Notes: generated by a model from the sequence alone, not told the origin. 64,000 nucleotides of DNA from Pseudomonas pergaminensis (GCF_024112395.2 NZ_CP078013.2:5798501-5862500), one strand, 5' to 3'; counted from the first letter of the stretch, positions 1-10,517 are shown. Numbers and translations are program-made.

Positions 1-63
1 TGGACAGTGTGCAGCCTGGAGGCCGGCTCAACCCTGCTGGGGTGGCGGCCGCTGCGGGCCTGA
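1..63 (+). CDS. C-terminal end of an unidentified upstream gene (partial)
   Basis: The frame starting at base 1 is open from the window edge to a TGA at 61-63 and ends in ..GWRPLRA. Only 20 residues are visible, so no family can be named. It is called because it is open to the edge in the direction of the next gene and is followed by a long non-coding gap (64-230). It could also be chance, since short open stretches are common in GC-rich DNA. Confidence 0.3.
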   Translation, partial: WTVCSLEAGSTLLGWRPLRA

Positions 64-230
64 TTGGGCTCGCTGCAAGTGGACTGTTGTCCAGGCGGTG
101 ATTCTGTTGATAAAGATACCCGCCAGCGCCCGACAGATGATTGCGAAGATTGCGTCAATAAACAGTGCTTGCGCAATTTTTAACCCTTCATGGATAATTC
201 ACCGCAATAGTTACGACAAAGGCCAACCCA

Positions 231-710
231 ATGAGCAAGCTTGACCGATACGACCTGAGTATTTTGGCGGAATTGCAGCGCGACGCGAGGATCTCCAACC
301 AAGAGTTGGCCGAACGCATCGGCTTGTCGCCATCGCCGTGCTCGCGCCGCGTCAAGCAGCTGGAAGACGACGGCTACATCGCGCGCCAGGTCGCCTTGCT
401 CGACCGCAAGATGCTCGGCCTGAGCCTCACGGCCTATGTGCTGATCGGCATGGACCGCCACACCCCCGAGCGTTTCGAGAACTTCGAAGCGGCCATCCGC
501 ACGCTGCCCCAAGTGCTGGAATGCAGCCTGGTGACGGGGATGGATGCTGACTATCAGTTGAAAGTGGTGGTGCCAGACATGGATCACTACCAGAAACTGC
601 TGCTGGGCCACCTGACCCGCATTGAAGGCGTGACCAGCGTGCGTTCCAGCTTTGTGCTGAACCAGGTACTCAACAGCACCGAGTTGCCGCTGACTCACCT
701 AAGAACCTGA
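231..710 (+). CDS. Lrp/AsnC family transcriptional regulator
   Basis: 159 residues, the usual size for an Lrp/AsnC regulator. Residues 1-60 form the winged helix-turn-helix (LDRYDLSILAELQRDARISN, then ELAERIGLSPSPCSRRVKQL). The rest is the RAM ligand-binding and oligomerisation domain, including LECSLVTGMDADYQLKVVV. Such proteins usually bind DNA as dimers or octamers and sense an amino acid; the ligand here cannot be read from sequence. The 170-bp gap upstream is AT-richer than the genes and is a likely promoter and autoregulatory region. The partner transporter or enzyme gene often found beside such regulators would lie outside the window. Confidence 0.93.
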   Translation: MSKLDRYDLSILAELQRDARISNQELAERIGLSPSPCSRRVKQLEDDGYIARQVALLDRKMLGLSLTAYVLIGMDRHTPERFENFEAAIRTLPQVLECSLVTGMDADYQLKVVVPDMDHYQKLLLGHLTRIEGVTSVRSSFVLNQVLNSTELPLTHLRT

Positions 711-725
711 GATCACCACTCAACA

Positions 726-814
726 ATGTGGGAGCTGGCTTGCCTGCGATGCAGGCAACTCGGTGTGTCAGCAAACCGAGGTGATGCTATCGCAGGCAAG
801 CCAGCTCCCATATT
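726..814. repeat. REP pair (REPIN-like inverted doublet)
   Basis: Two copies of the REP core TGTGGGAGCTGGCTTGCCTG face each other (about 727-750 and 788-814) around a spacer of about 40 bp. It fills the gap between the Lrp-type gene and the DUF2788 gene and could form a long cruciform or mRNA hairpin. This is the first of about ten REP units in the window. Confidence 0.9.
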
Positions 815-892
815 GACCGCGCCGACTCAGGTCAATGTTGCGCCTCAGACGCTGCCTTATACTGCCCGCCTGCCTTTGTCGGAAAATTCGCC

Positions 893-1111
893 ATGAACAA
901 CATCGACCCCGCCCTCTTTGAAGAATGGATGATGACCGGCCTGGTCACTGTCCTGATCATTTTCATGGGCTTTATCGTCTGGGACCTGGCAAAGAAGTCC
1001 AAAGCCGGGCGCTTTGGCTCGTTCATCCTGTTCTTCGTGCTGGGCCTGGGCGTGGCCGCGTTCATCATCAAGAGCGTGGTGATCGGCCTGATCGAGTCCG
1101 GCGCGTTATAA
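893..1111 (+). CDS. DUF2788 family small membrane protein
   Basis: 72 residues with two predicted transmembrane helices, about 15-30 ([19 protein letters not shown]) and 42-68 ([20 protein letters not shown]), joined by a basic loop KKSKAGRFG. This matches the short DUF2788 inner-membrane family of gammaproteobacteria, whose function is unknown. The 3' end overlaps the end of the convergent rluE gene by 6 bp. The start codon follows the REP pair by about 80 bp. Confidence 0.85.
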   Translation: MNNIDPALFEEWMMTGLVTVLIIFMGFIVWDLAKKSKAGRFGSFILFFVLGLGVAAFIIKSVVIGLIESGAL

Positions 1112-1741
1112 GCGCGCTGGCACTTCCTTCCACTGGCCTTGATCCAGGCCATCGATTGTCCAATCGCCAATCCGCACGCGCACCAGCCGCAACGTGGGCA
1201 ACCCCACGGCGGCGGTCATGCGCCGTACCTGGCGGTTGCGCCCTTCACGAATGACCAGCTCCAGCCAGTGCGTCGGGACGCTTTTGCGAAACCGCACAGG
1301 CGGGTTGCGCGGCCACAACTCGGGCTCATCCAACGGCCGCGCTTCGGCGGGCAAGGTCTTGCCGTCGTTAAGCTCCACGCCCTCGCGCAAGCATTGCAGC
1401 TGCTCTTCGGTCGGCTCGCCTTCGACCTGCACCCAGTAGGTTTTCGCCAGCTTGTGCTTGGGGTCGGCAATCCGCGCCTGCAGCTGGCCGTCATTGGTCA
1501 GCAGCAAAAGGCCTTCGCTGTCACGGTCCAGACGGCCCGCCGGGTAGATGCCGGGGATGTCGATGAAATCCTTGAGCGTCGCACGCCCACCTTCGTCGCT
1601 GAACTGGGTCAGTACGTCGAATGGTTTATTGAACAGGATCAGCTTCGGCTCGGCAGGCGGTGCCTTGGCGACACGCCGCGCAGCGGAATACGGGGGTTTC
1701 ACACCAGGGCGGCGCGAATCGGGACGGGTGGGACGGGACAT
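1106..1741 (-). CDS. rluE: 23S rRNA pseudouridine synthase RluE
   Basis: About 211 residues of the RsuA/RluE family. The catalytic motif is [17 protein letters not shown] with the nucleophilic Asp, and the family's C-terminal motif is [19 protein letters not shown]. RluE makes pseudouridine 2457 in 23S rRNA; the members RluE, RluB, RluF and RsuA are close, and RluE is chosen for the short form without an S4 domain at the N-terminus. The ATG at 1741 is preferred because it begins a Ser/Arg/Pro-rich basic tail typical of the family. An in-frame codon 33 bp upstream is possible but has no better ribosome site. Confidence 0.85.
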   Translation of the reverse strand: MSRPTRPDSRRPGVKPPYSAARRVAKAPPAEPKLILFNKPFDVLTQFSDEGGRATLKDFIDIPGIYPAGRLDRDSEGLLLLTNDGQLQARIADPKHKLAKTYWVQVEGEPTEEQLQCLREGVELNDGKTLPAEARPLDEPELWPRNPPVRFRKSVPTHWLELVIREGRNRQVRRMTAAVGLPTLRLVRVRIGDWTIDGLDQGQWKEVPARL

Positions 1742-1812
1742 GGCAAAGGAACATCTAACGGTCAGGACCGACAATGCTAGTGGCCTGACCGTTAAATGAC
1801 CATCCCAACCGC

Positions 1813-3279
1813 TTAGCGGAACGGCGGCTCGTCGAAGCTGCGCAGCTTGCGCGAGTGCAGCGAGTTGAGTTCGGTGCGCAGCAAATCCACCGCTTCGATG
1901 CCGATCTTCAAGTGCTGGCTCACCGCACGCTCATAGAACGCGTTGGCGGAGCCTGGCAGCTTGATTTCGCTGTGCAGCGGTTTGTCCGACACACACAGCA
2001 AAGTGCCGTACGGCACCCGCAGGCGATACCCCTGGGCGGCGATGGTGCCGCTTTCCATGTCCACGGCCACCGCGCGGGACAGATTGATCAGCGGGCGTTC
2101 CTGGGCCCAGCGCAGTTCCCAGTTGCGGTCGTCATAGGTCAGCACGGTGCCGGTGCGCAGGCGTTTTTTCAGCTCTTCGCCTTTTTCGCCAGTGACGTTG
2201 GCGGCTGCCTGCTGCAGCGCCAGCTGCACTTCGGCCAGCGCCGGGATCGGGATGTTCGGCGGCACCACGCGGTCGAGAATCCCGTCGCGGCGCATATAGG
2301 CGTGCGCCAGTACGTAGTCGCCGATGGTCTGGGATTGGCGCAGGCCGCCGCAGTGGCCGATCATCAGCCAGCAATGCGGACGCAGCACGGCCAGGTGGTC
2401 GGTGATGTTCTTCGCGTTGGACGGGCCGACGCCAATGTTGACCAAGGTCACGCCGTGGCCGTCAGTGGCTTGCAAGTGATAAGCCGGCATCTGATAACGG
2501 TGCCACACCACCCCGGCAGCAATCGCGGAGGCTTCACCGTGGTCCATCGCTTTGTCGATCACCACGTTGCCCGGCAACACCATGCGGATAAAGCGCGGGT
2601 CGCTGCGCAGTTGTTCCAGGCCATGCAGGATGAACTGGTCGACATAACGGTGGTAGTTGGTCAGCAGGATCCACGGCTGCACATGGCGCCAGTCGCTGCC
2701 GGTGTAGTGCACCAGGCGACGCAGGGAAAAGTCCACGCGCGCCGCATCGAACAGCGCCAGGGGCAGCGGGTCGGTGTTTTCCCAGTCGTACAGGCCATCG
2801 GCGATGCCGTCGGTGGCCGCCGACAGGTCGGTGCTGGGGAACACACGGGCCAGGGTCGCGGCAGTTACACCCGAACCGGCCAGCTCATCGCCCTGCTCCA
2901 CCACGTAGGGGTACGGGATGTTTTGCTGGCTCACACCGACTTCCACCGTCACGGTGAAGTCGTGCATCAGCGGCACCAACTGCTCCAGCAGGTATTTACG
3001 GAACGCCGCAGGATGGGTGACGGTGACGCTGTAGGTCCCCGGCAACTGGACCTTGGCATACGCCCGGGTAGTCTGTGGGACTTCGCCGTGGCAGTGGTAG
3101 GTCAGGCGCAGTTCCGGGTAGCGAAACAGCGCACGTTGTTCGGCGTCGGGCTCGACGCGGTCTTTGAGGTATTGCTTGAGGGCTTGATTGAGCGCGCCCG
3201 TGGCACGCTCATGCAGGGCCGCCAGCCGGTCCACGGCTTCTTCAGCGGTTTGAACGACAACAAAAGCTTCGGTCACGGT
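1813..3279 (-). CDS. amn: AMP nucleosidase
   Basis: About 488 residues, close to E. coli Amn (484). It hydrolyses AMP to adenine and ribose 5-phosphate in purine salvage. An N-terminal AMP nucleosidase domain (roughly 1-170) is followed by a nucleoside phosphorylase-like catalytic domain with [34 protein letters not shown] and [15 protein letters not shown], the last being the nucleoside-binding MES motif. Start choice: the ATG at 3285 has its AGG directly against it, whereas the GTG at 3279 has AGGA eight bases upstream, so the GTG is preferred. It lies on the same strand as the AidB-like gene, 72 bp downstream. Confidence 0.93.
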   Translation of the reverse strand, partial: TVTEAFVVVQTAEEAVDRLAALHERATGALNQALKQYLKDRVEPDAEQRALFRYPELRLTYHCHGEVPQTTRAYAKVQLPGTYSVTVTHPAAFRKYLLEQLVPLMHDFTVTVEVGVSQQNIPYPYVVEQGDELAGSGVTAATLARVFPSTDLSAATDGIADGLYDWENTDPLPLALFDAARVDFSLRRLVHYTGSDWRHVQPWILLTNYHRYVDQFILHGLEQLRSDPRFIRMVLPGNVVIDKAMDHGEASAIAAGVVWHRYQMPAYHLQATDGHGVTLVNIGVGPSNAKNITDHLAVLRPHCWLMIGHCGGLRQSQTIGDYVLAHAYMRRDGILDRVVPPNIPIPALAEVQLALQQAAANVTGEKGEELKKRLRTGTVLTYDDRNWELRWAQERPLINLSRAVAVDMESGTIAAQGYRLRVPYGTLLCVSDKPLHSEIKLPGSANAFYERAVSQHLKIGIEAVDLLRTELNSLHSRKLRSFDEPPFR

Positions 3280-3351
3280 AAGCATCCTGTGTTCTGACGT
3301 GCAGGCCTTTATCTTGCCTGTATCCCCGTCAGACGCAAACTTTGAATGCAA

Positions 3352-4998
3352 TCAACAAGGTGTGGACCTGGCGACAATCGCCGCCACGTCCACGCCACGC
3401 GGCAGGGTGCCATACACCCGACCGGACGCGTCGCCCAACCGGCTGGCGATAAACCCATCGCTCACCGCCGCATTCCCCGCCTCCAGTAGCAACTTGGCCT
3501 GCAACGCCACGGCGATGTCTTCGGTGAGCTGCCGCGCGCGGTATTGGATGTCCTGGGTGTCCATAAATGCCGACTTCAGTTGCTCGATATGCCGCGCCAG
3601 CAGACGGTCGCCGTGCCCATCGCCCAATTCGACAAACAGTGCCTCCAACACACCCGGCTCTTTGGACAGCGCCCGCAGCACGTCCAGGCACTGCACGTTG
3701 CCGGAACCTTCCCACGTCGAGTTCACCGGTGCCTCACGGTACAGACGCGGCAGGATGCTGTCCTCGACATACCCGGCACCGCCCATGCACTCGGCGGCCT
3801 CGTTGATCATCGCCGGGGCGCGCTTGCAGATCCAATACTTGCCCACCGCCGTCACCAGCCGGGCGAACTTGGCTTCCTGCTCATCCCCCAGATGATCCAG
3901 CGCCCGGCCCATGCGCAGGCTCAGGGCCAGCGCGGATTCGCTTTCCAGTGCCAAGTCAGCCAGCACGTTTTGCATCAGCGGTTGCTCACTGAGCACGCGG
4001 CCACCCACGGAACGATGGGCACAATGATGGCTAGCCTGGGTCAGCGCCTGACGCATCAGCGCGCTGGAGCCGACCATGCAATCGAAGCGGGTCATGGCGA
4101 CCATCTCGATGATGGTCGGCACACCACGGCCCTCTTCGCCGATCATCCAGGCCAGGGCGCCACGAAACTCCACTTCGCTGGAGGCATTGGAGCAGTTGCC
4201 GAGCTTGTTTTTCAGGCGCTGGATATAGAACTCGTTGCGCGTGTCATCCGGGCGGTGCCGGGGCAGCAGGAAACAGGTGAGGCCCTTGTCAGTCTGGGCC
4301 AGGGTCAGGAACGCATCGCACATCGGCGCCGAGCAGAACCACTTGTGGCCCACCAGCTCATACGCCTGGCCCGGGCCGCCGGCGCCCACCGGATAGGCGC
4401 GGGTGGTGTTGGCGCGCACGTCGGTGCCGCCCTGCTTCTCGGTCATGGCCATGCCGATCGTAGCGCCGGCCTTGTGGGCGATGCCGACGTTGCGTGGGTC
4501 ATATTGGGTGTTGAGGATTTTCGGCAGCCAAGTGTCAGCCAGGTCCGGCTGCAAACGCAGGGCGGGCACGCAGGCGAAGGTCATGGTCAGCGGGCATCCG
4601 GTGCCGGCTTCGGCCTGGCTGTGCAAGTAGGTCATGGCGGCGCGGGCCACATGGGCACCGGGCTGCGGGTGCGCCCAGGGCAGCGAGGGCAGGCCATGTT
4701 CGACGGCAGCGCGCATCAGTTCGTGGTAAGCCGGGTGAAACTCCACCAGGTCGATGCGATGGCCATAGCGGTCATGGCTGCTGAACACGGGTTTGTTCTG
4801 GTTTGCCAGGAACCCGGCTTCCATCAACGGCCCGCCGGCCAGTGCACCGTAGGCATCGATGCGTTCCTGCGCCCAGCCGGCGCCAAAGCGGCGCGACCAT
4901 TCCTGCAGAGGCAGATCGATACGGTACAGGTTGGTGCCATCCAGGGACGGCGGCTGGTTGGTGACGTCGTGGGTTTCGGCAAACTGATGCAGGTTCAT
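3352..4998 (-). CDS. aidB: AidB-like acyl-CoA dehydrogenase family protein
   Basis: 548 residues, near E. coli AidB (541). The protein is a flavoprotein of the acyl-CoA dehydrogenase superfamily. Visible family features are MAMTEKQGGTDVRAN (FAD/substrate loop), GHKWFCSAPMCDAFL, and the C-terminal AAECMGGAGYVEDSILPRLY and NSTWEGSGNVQCLDV blocks. In E. coli AidB is part of the Ada response to alkylation; here there is no ada or alkB nearby, so that role is inferred from family only, and an isovaleryl-CoA dehydrogenase-like activity remains possible. A strong AGGAGG lies 7 bases before the ATG. Confidence 0.85.
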   Translation of the reverse strand: MNLHQFAETHDVTNQPPSLDGTNLYRIDLPLQEWSRRFGAGWAQERIDAYGALAGGPLMEAGFLANQNKPVFSSHDRYGHRIDLVEFHPAYHELMRAAVEHGLPSLPWAHPQPGAHVARAAMTYLHSQAEAGTGCPLTMTFACVPALRLQPDLADTWLPKILNTQYDPRNVGIAHKAGATIGMAMTEKQGGTDVRANTTRAYPVGAGGPGQAYELVGHKWFCSAPMCDAFLTLAQTDKGLTCFLLPRHRPDDTRNEFYIQRLKNKLGNCSNASSEVEFRGALAWMIGEEGRGVPTIIEMVAMTRFDCMVGSSALMRQALTQASHHCAHRSVGGRVLSEQPLMQNVLADLALESESALALSLRMGRALDHLGDEQEAKFARLVTAVGKYWICKRAPAMINEAAECMGGAGYVEDSILPRLYREAPVNSTWEGSGNVQCLDVLRALSKEPGVLEALFVELGDGHGDRLLARHIEQLKSAFMDTQDIQYRARQLTEDIAVALQAKLLLEAGNAAVSDGFIASRLGDASGRVYGTLPRGVDVAAIVARSTPC

Positions 4999-5066
4999 GA
5001 CGGGCCTCCTGAAAAAAGGCCACGTTCAGTTGAGGCCCGAATTTCAGTTAAGCACCGTCATACGGC

Positions 5067-7457
5067 TTAAAAAAGTGGCATACCCGCCGAATGTCCGGCG
5101 CTTTCGCCCTCTACCGGCCCCAGCAACCGGCGCTCCAACACCGCCTGCAATGCCTCGAAACGCACCGGTTTGGCCAGGCGGTCCGAGACACCGACACCGT
5201 GACAATGCTCGCGCTCCGACACATTCAGCGAAGTACTCAAGGCGATCACCGGCAGCTCACCGCAGCCAGGCAGTGCACGAATCTGGCAGCACAACGAAAA
5301 ACCACCTTCGGGAATATCCAACAGCACCGCGTCGAAATTCCCACTCTGCAAGGCAGCCAAGGCATTCGCGCTGCAGTCCACGGTTTTCACCCGGTAACCC
5401 AGTTTGAGCAGCATGCCGCGCACGACCAGTTGGCCGACACTGTTGTCATCCACCAACAGCACCGCGCACTCCTGAGGCGCGCGTTGCCGATGGGGCGCAG
5501 GCTTGGACTCGGCCGGCACCGGGCTGACTTCCACTTCCAGTTGGAAGCGGCTGCCTTTGCGGGGCTCGGAATGATGGGTGAGGCGCCCGCCCAGCAACTC
5601 GATCAGTTGTCGGCAGATGGCCAGGCCGATTCCCAGGCCGCCGTACTCGCGCGTGGTGGAACCATCGAGCTGGAAGAAACGCTGGTACAGGGTCGCTTCA
5701 TCGAGGAAAGCAAAGCCGATACCCGTGTCGGTGACGATAAAGCTCAGGCGCAAGCGACCGTCACTGTGGGGCACGCCGACCACACGCAGGCGAACCGAAC
5801 CTTCGTGGGTGAATTTGAACGCGTTATCCAGCAGGCAGTCCAGGCATTGCAGCAGTTTGTTGACGTCACCTTGCACGCGGTCTGGCAGTTCGTCCGCCAC
5901 GTCGATGGAAAACGCCAGGCCTTTGCTCTGGGCGCTGGCGCTGAACTGCTGGCGCAGCGTGTCGAGTGCGCCGCGCAGGCTGAACACTTGGGGCTGGGCG
6001 CTCAGGCGTCCGGCCTGCAGCTCGGTGAGGGTGAGGATGCCGTTGACCATACGCATCATGTCCCGCGCCGAGCCGGCGGCGGTTTGCTGGTACTGCGCCA
6101 GGTCCGCATCCAAAGGCACGGTCTGCATCAGTTCGAGGGAGCCGATCACGCCGTTCATGGGGGTACGCAGTTCGTGGGTCAGGGTGGCGAGGAATTCATC
6201 CTTGAGCCGGTTGCTGCGGGCCAGTTGCTGGTTGAGTACTTCGAGCTTCTGGCTGGCGTCGAAGAGGATCTGCGCCTGTTGCTCGCGCATGCCGTTGATG
6301 CGGTCCGCCAGGGCCAGGGACAGCAGGGCCACTTCGATGGCCGAGCCGATCTGGCTGGCGTACATCGTCAGGAACATATTCGGCAGGTAGCCCAGCACCA
6401 TCATCGTGTTGACGACCCCGCCCAGCAGGAACGCCGACCAGGCGATGATGAAGTAACGCGCCATGCGCTGCCCGCAATACCAGGCCTTGATAGCGGCCAC
6501 GAAGATGGTCACGGTAAACACCAGCGCCAGGCCAGTCGCCAGGCGCAACGCCAAGGCGTAACTGGTCATCAGCGCCAGCAGCATCACCACGGCGCCGCAG
6601 CCCACCAGCCCAAGCAACAGACGATTGATCCAGCGGCTATGTTGGGCGGTGTGCAGGAAGCTGCGCGCAAACAGGCTACCGAACAGCGCTGCCGAGCCAA
6701 TCAGGAACGGCACCGCGGCGTTGGTCCACCACGGGTTGTTCGGCCAGAAATACTCCGCGGCCACGCCGTTGACCGACAACTGGTACAGGCCGAACGAGGC
6801 GATATAAAGGATGTAATACAGGTAACTGGTGTCACGCACGCTCAGGTAGATGAACAGGTTGTAGATCAACATCCCCAGCAATACACCGTAGATCGCTCCC
6901 AGCACGTACAAGCGCAGCGGCTGCTCTTCCAGGTACGCGGTGCCGGACCAGAGCGTCAAGGGTGCCTGGATCGAGCCTTGGCTCTGGAGGCGCAGGTAGA
7001 CGGTTTGCTGTTGGTCGGGCACAAAGTTGAGCTTGAACAAATAATTGCTCTGGCTCACTTGCCGGCTGGAAAACGGCAACGCGCTGCCGGTGCGGGCCGT
7101 GAGTCGATAGTTGCCGGTGGTGTCGCGCTGGTACAGGTCCAGGCGGTTCAGCGGCGGGTAGGCCAGCTCCAGGAACCAGGTGCGCGGGGAGCGCGGGTCT
7201 TTGGCCAGGTAATGCAGGTCGACTTTAAGCCAGAACACCGAGTGTGAATAACCGGCATTGAGGGTGGCTTTGTCGTGAGTCTTGAACTGTGCGGCGTAGG
7301 TGGGGGATGTGACATCGGCGATGGTCAGGGCATCGGTCGGGTCTTCGAGCACTTGCATGGCTCGGCCCAACGGCAGGCTTCGCGTGTCCTGAGTGAACTC
7401 GATGGCGCTGGCGAGCATCGGCAGCCCGCACAACAATAAAATCAGCAAATAGCGCAT
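5067..7457 (-). CDS. ladS: Hybrid sensor histidine kinase LadS
   Basis: 796 residues; P. aeruginosa LadS has 795. In order: signal peptide (1-18), periplasmic 7TMR-DISMED2 sensor (about 25-170), seven transmembrane helices (about 180-385), histidine kinase with H-box ATLTHELRTPMNG (His near residue 427), an ATPase domain with VTDTGIGF and GGLGIGLAICRQL, and a receiver (about 665-785) with VLLVDDN, phospho-acceptor Asp in DAVLLDIPEGG near 713, and LAKPV. In P. aeruginosa LadS feeds GacS/GacA and so raises the small RNAs that titrate RsmA. The identity is supported by the neighbours thiD-thiE-hemL, the same order as in P. aeruginosa. All phospho-relay residues look intact. Confidence 0.92.
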   Translation of the reverse strand: MRYLLILLLCGLPMLASAIEFTQDTRSLPLGRAMQVLEDPTDALTIADVTSPTYAAQFKTHDKATLNAGYSHSVFWLKVDLHYLAKDPRSPRTWFLELAYPPLNRLDLYQRDTTGNYRLTARTGSALPFSSRQVSQSNYLFKLNFVPDQQQTVYLRLQSQGSIQAPLTLWSGTAYLEEQPLRLYVLGAIYGVLLGMLIYNLFIYLSVRDTSYLYYILYIASFGLYQLSVNGVAAEYFWPNNPWWTNAAVPFLIGSAALFGSLFARSFLHTAQHSRWINRLLLGLVGCGAVVMLLALMTSYALALRLATGLALVFTVTIFVAAIKAWYCGQRMARYFIIAWSAFLLGGVVNTMMVLGYLPNMFLTMYASQIGSAIEVALLSLALADRINGMREQQAQILFDASQKLEVLNQQLARSNRLKDEFLATLTHELRTPMNGVIGSLELMQTVPLDADLAQYQQTAAGSARDMMRMVNGILTLTELQAGRLSAQPQVFSLRGALDTLRQQFSASAQSKGLAFSIDVADELPDRVQGDVNKLLQCLDCLLDNAFKFTHEGSVRLRVVGVPHSDGRLRLSFIVTDTGIGFAFLDEATLYQRFFQLDGSTTREYGGLGIGLAICRQLIELLGGRLTHHSEPRKGSRFQLEVEVSPVPAESKPAPHRQRAPQECAVLLVDDNSVGQLVVRGMLLKLGYRVKTVDCSANALAALQSGNFDAVLLDIPEGGFSLCCQIRALPGCGELPVIALSTSLNVSEREHCHGVGVSDRLAKPVRFEALQAVLERRLLGPVEGESAGHSAGMPLF

Positions 7458-7734
7458 AGAGCCCCAGCGTGGCCTGTCCGGTTATGTCAAAAAGCCCCCC
7501 ATTCCTTTTGAGAAGACGTACACCGGCAATACAGTAAGTAGTTTGGATCCACTCTAGCATAGCCACTAAAGGCTATTGGACACCATTGAAATAATTTTTT
7601 GAAAGGCTCTAGAACAGGCCTTACAGAGGTTTTTTGACGTTAAGCCACGCGCCAAAAAATCGTCACCCACCCGGCAAAATTCAACCATCGCCAGACGGCC
7701 CCGCCAAAAGCGTTTGGTGGTAAGCTCGCGCACC

Positions 7735-8532
7735 ATGAATATCTACAGCTCTCGCCCTGTTGTCCTCTGTCTCTCCGGCCATGATCCCAGTGGTGGCGCC
7801 GGCTTGCAGGCAGATATCGAAGCCCTGCTCGCCCAGGGTTGCCATGCGGCTCCGGCCGTCACCGCCCTGACCGTGCAGAACACGGTCAACGTCAGCGATT
7901 TCCGCGTGCTCGACCGCGAATGGGTACTGGCCCAGGCCAATGCCGTGCTCGGTGACTCCGAAGTGGCGGCGGTCAAGCTGGGCATGCTCGGTTCCACCGC
8001 GATGGTCGACACCGTGGTCGAACTGCTGCAGGCGCATCCGCACCTGCCGGTGGTGTGCGACCCGGTGCTGCGTGCCGGCGGCGGTGGCAGCCTGGGCAAG
8101 GACGAAGTCGGCTATGCGATGCGCGAGCGGTTGTTGCCGCTGTCGCTGATCGCCACGCCGAACCTGCCCGAGGCACGCATCCTCGCCGAGCTGCCTGAGG
8201 GCACCGCAGACGAATGCGCCGAGAAGCTGCTGCCCTACATCAAGCACCTGTTGATTACCGGTGGCCACGGCGACGAGCACGAAGTGCACAACCGCCTCTA
8301 CAGCCGCGACGGCACACGCCAGACCTTTACCTGCCAGCGCCTGCCCGGCAGTTATCACGGTTCGGGCTGTACGCTGGCCAGCGCACTGGCGGGTCGGATT
8401 GCCCAGGGCGAAGGGCTGGTGAGCGCCGTGCAATCGGCCCTCGACTACACTTGGCGCACCCTGCGTGACGCTGAACAACTCGGCCAGGGCCAGTTTGTAC
8501 CGCGCCGGTTGCCGCTGGATTTCTGCTCTTAA
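7735..8532 (+). CDS. thiD: Hydroxymethylpyrimidine/phosphomethylpyrimidine kinase
   Basis: 265 residues of the ribokinase-like fold. It phosphorylates HMP and then HMP-phosphate to the pyrimidine diphosphate used for thiamine. Motifs are LCLSGHDPSGGAGLQADIE (substrate site), VKLGMLGS, VVCDPVLRAGGG and PGSYHGSGCTLASALAG (anion hole with the catalytic base region). An in-frame upstream codon at 7714 would add seven residues, but the ATG at 7735 starts the conserved part. It is divergent from ladS across 277 bp and runs 18 bp ahead of thiE, forming an operon. No TPP riboswitch is recognisable upstream. Confidence 0.95.
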   Translation: MNIYSSRPVVLCLSGHDPSGGAGLQADIEALLAQGCHAAPAVTALTVQNTVNVSDFRVLDREWVLAQANAVLGDSEVAAVKLGMLGSTAMVDTVVELLQAHPHLPVVCDPVLRAGGGGSLGKDEVGYAMRERLLPLSLIATPNLPEARILAELPEGTADECAEKLLPYIKHLLITGGHGDEHEVHNRLYSRDGTRQTFTCQRLPGSYHGSGCTLASALAGRIAQGEGLVSAVQSALDYTWRTLRDAEQLGQGQFVPRRLPLDFCS

Positions 8533-8550
8533 GACCAAGAGGCCTGCCCG

Positions 8551-9180
8551 ATGAAACTACGTGGCCTTTACGCCATTACCGACAGCCAACTGTTGGCCGG
8601 CAAATTCCTTGCCTACGTCGAAGCGGCGCTGGACGGTGGCCTGACCCTGCTGCAGTACCGCGACAAAAGCAACGACGAAGCCCGCCGGCTGCGCGAAGCA
8701 GAAAAGCTGCGGGAACTGTGCTCGCGCTACAAGACCCAGTTGATCATCAACGACGACGCTGAATTGGCCGCGCGCCTTGGCGTCGGCGTGCACCTGGGGC
8801 AGACCGACGGCCCACTGACCCCGGCCCGTGCGCTGCTCGGATCCAAGGCCATCATCGGCTCGACCTGCCACAGCCAGATCGAACTGGCCGAGCAGGCGGC
8901 CAAGGAAGGCGCCAGCTATGTCGCCTTCGGCCGCTTCTTCAACTCCAACACCAAGCCAGGCGCCCCCGCCGCCACCGTCGAGATGCTGGCCCAGGCCCGC
9001 GCGCGCTTGCATTTGCCGATCTGTGTGATCGGCGGCATTACCCTTGAGAACGCCGAACCCTTGGTGGCCCACGGTGCCGACCTGCTGGCGGTGGTGCACG
9101 GCCTGTTTGGCGCCGACACGACCCAGGAAGTCACGCGCCGCGCGCGCGCGTTCAACGATCTGCTTAAAATTTCAGTTTAG
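8551..9180 (+). CDS. thiE: Thiamine-phosphate synthase
   Basis: 209 residues, a TIM barrel that couples HMP-diphosphate to thiazole phosphate. Visible motifs are [13 protein letters not shown] at the start, LLQYRDKS (substrate Arg/Asp), [45 protein letters not shown] and [15 protein letters not shown] lies 8 bases before the ATG. It sits 18 bp after thiD and 11 bp before hemL, so the three genes are probably cotranscribed. Confidence 0.95.
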   Translation: MKLRGLYAITDSQLLAGKFLAYVEAALDGGLTLLQYRDKSNDEARRLREAEKLRELCSRYKTQLIINDDAELAARLGVGVHLGQTDGPLTPARALLGSKAIIGSTCHSQIELAEQAAKEGASYVAFGRFFNSNTKPGAPAATVEMLAQARARLHLPICVIGGITLENAEPLVAHGADLLAVVHGLFGADTTQEVTRRARAFNDLLKISV

Positions 9181-9191
9181 AGAGCCCCATC

Positions 9192-10475
9192 ATGTCCCGT
9201 TCCGAAACGCTGTTTGCCAATGCCCAGAAACACATCCCCGGCGGTGTGAACTCCCCCGTGCGTGCGTTCAAGAGCGTCGGCGGCACGCCGTTGTTCTTCA
9301 AGCATGCCGAAGGCGCCTACGTCACTGACGAAGATGACAAACGCTATGTGGACTACGTGGGTTCCTGGGGCCCGATGATCCTCGGCCACAGCCACCCGGA
9401 CGTGCTGGACGCGGTGCGCAAGCAGCTGGAACACGGCCTGTCCTACGGTGCGCCGACCGCCATGGAAACCGAAATGGCGGATTTGGTATGCAGCATCGTG
9501 CCGTCGATGGAGATGGTGCGCATGGTCAGCTCGGGCACCGAAGCCACCATGAGCGCGATCCGCCTGGCCCGTGGTTTCACCGGCCGCGACAGCATCATCA
9601 AGTTCGAAGGCTGCTACCACGGCCATTCCGACAGCCTGCTGGTCAAGGCCGGTTCCGGCGCGCTGACCCAAGGCGTACCGAGCTCGGCCGGCGTACCGGC
9701 CGCGTTTGCCAAACACACCCTGACCCTGCCGTTCAACGACATCGCCGCCGTCGAGCAGATGCTCAGCGAAGTCGGCCAGGACGTGGCGTGCATCATCGTT
9801 GAGCCGGTGGCGGGCAACATGAACTGCGTACCGCCAGCGCCGGGCTTTCTCGAAGGCCTGCGCGAGCAATGCGATAAGCACGGCGTGGTACTGATTTTCG
9901 ACGAAGTGATGACCGGTTTCCGCGTCGCCCTCGGTGGCGCCCAGGCGCACTACGGTGTCACGCCGGACCTGAGCACTTTCGGCAAGATCATCGGCGGCGG
10001 CATGCCAGTGGGCTGCTTCGGCGGCAAGCGTGAAATCATGCAGCACATCGCGCCACTGGGCCCGGTGTACCAGGCCGGCACTTTGTCGGGTAACCCGCTG
10101 GCCATGGCCGCCGGCCTGACCACCCTGCGCCTGATCAGCCGCCCGGGCTTCCACGCCGAGCTGACCGACTACACCACACGCCTGCTCGACGGCCTGCAAC
10201 AGCGTGCCGATGCCGCCGGTATCCCGTTTGTTACCACCCAGGCGGGCGGGATGTTCGGCCTGTACTTCAGCGGCGCCGACGACATTGTCACCTTTGATGA
10301 CGTGATGGGCAGCGATGCCGACTTGTTCAAACGCTTCTTCCACCTGATGCTGGAAGGCGGCGTGTACCTGGCACCAAGCGCTTTCGAAGCCGGCTTCACC
10401 TCGATCGCCCATGGCGACGCCGAGTTGAAACTGACCCTCGACGCCGCCGAACGCGCCTTCGCCGCACTGAAATAA
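9192..10475 (+). CDS. hemL: Glutamate-1-semialdehyde 2,1-aminomutase
   Basis: 427 residues, the normal length. A PLP enzyme that converts glutamate-1-semialdehyde to 5-aminolevulinate, the first committed step of the C5 haem pathway. Motifs are [34 protein letters not shown], the [16 protein letters not shown] loop, [13 protein letters not shown] and [18 protein letters not shown], which holds the PLP lysine. It closes the thiD-thiE-hemL cluster; a hairpin follows the stop codon by 10 bp. Confidence 0.97.
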   Translation: MSRSETLFANAQKHIPGGVNSPVRAFKSVGGTPLFFKHAEGAYVTDEDDKRYVDYVGSWGPMILGHSHPDVLDAVRKQLEHGLSYGAPTAMETEMADLVCSIVPSMEMVRMVSSGTEATMSAIRLARGFTGRDSIIKFEGCYHGHSDSLLVKAGSGALTQGVPSSAGVPAAFAKHTLTLPFNDIAAVEQMLSEVGQDVACIIVEPVAGNMNCVPPAPGFLEGLREQCDKHGVVLIFDEVMTGFRVALGGAQAHYGVTPDLSTFGKIIGGGMPVGCFGGKREIMQHIAPLGPVYQAGTLSGNPLAMAAGLTTLRLISRPGFHAELTDYTTRLLDGLQQRADAAGIPFVTTQAGGMFGLYFSGADDIVTFDDVMGSDADLFKRFFHLMLEGGVYLAPSAFEAGFTSIAHGDAELKLTLDAAERAFAALK

Positions 10476-10485
10476 AAGGCCGAAA

Positions 10486-10517
10486 AAATCAGGCACCGGC
10501 CAAACGGTGTCTGATTT
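10486..10517 (+). terminator. Hairpin downstream of hemL (possible terminator)
   Basis: AAATCAGGCACCG at 10486-10498 pairs with CGGTGTCTGATTT at 10505-10517, one G-U wobble, six-base loop. There is no U-run after it on the + strand, only GCTACTTTGC; the A-run lies before it. A second, weaker stem (10535-10559) follows. It may terminate or protect the end of the hemL message. Confidence 0.5.

Noticed and set aside
5091..7247. 718-residue open frame opposite ladS
   Set aside because: Same reason: the ladS strand carries all the kinase motifs, and the antisense is rich in Gln and His as usual for shadows.
7458..7734. TPP riboswitch before thiD
   Set aside because: I looked for the conserved CUGAGA and ACCUGAUC blocks and found neither.
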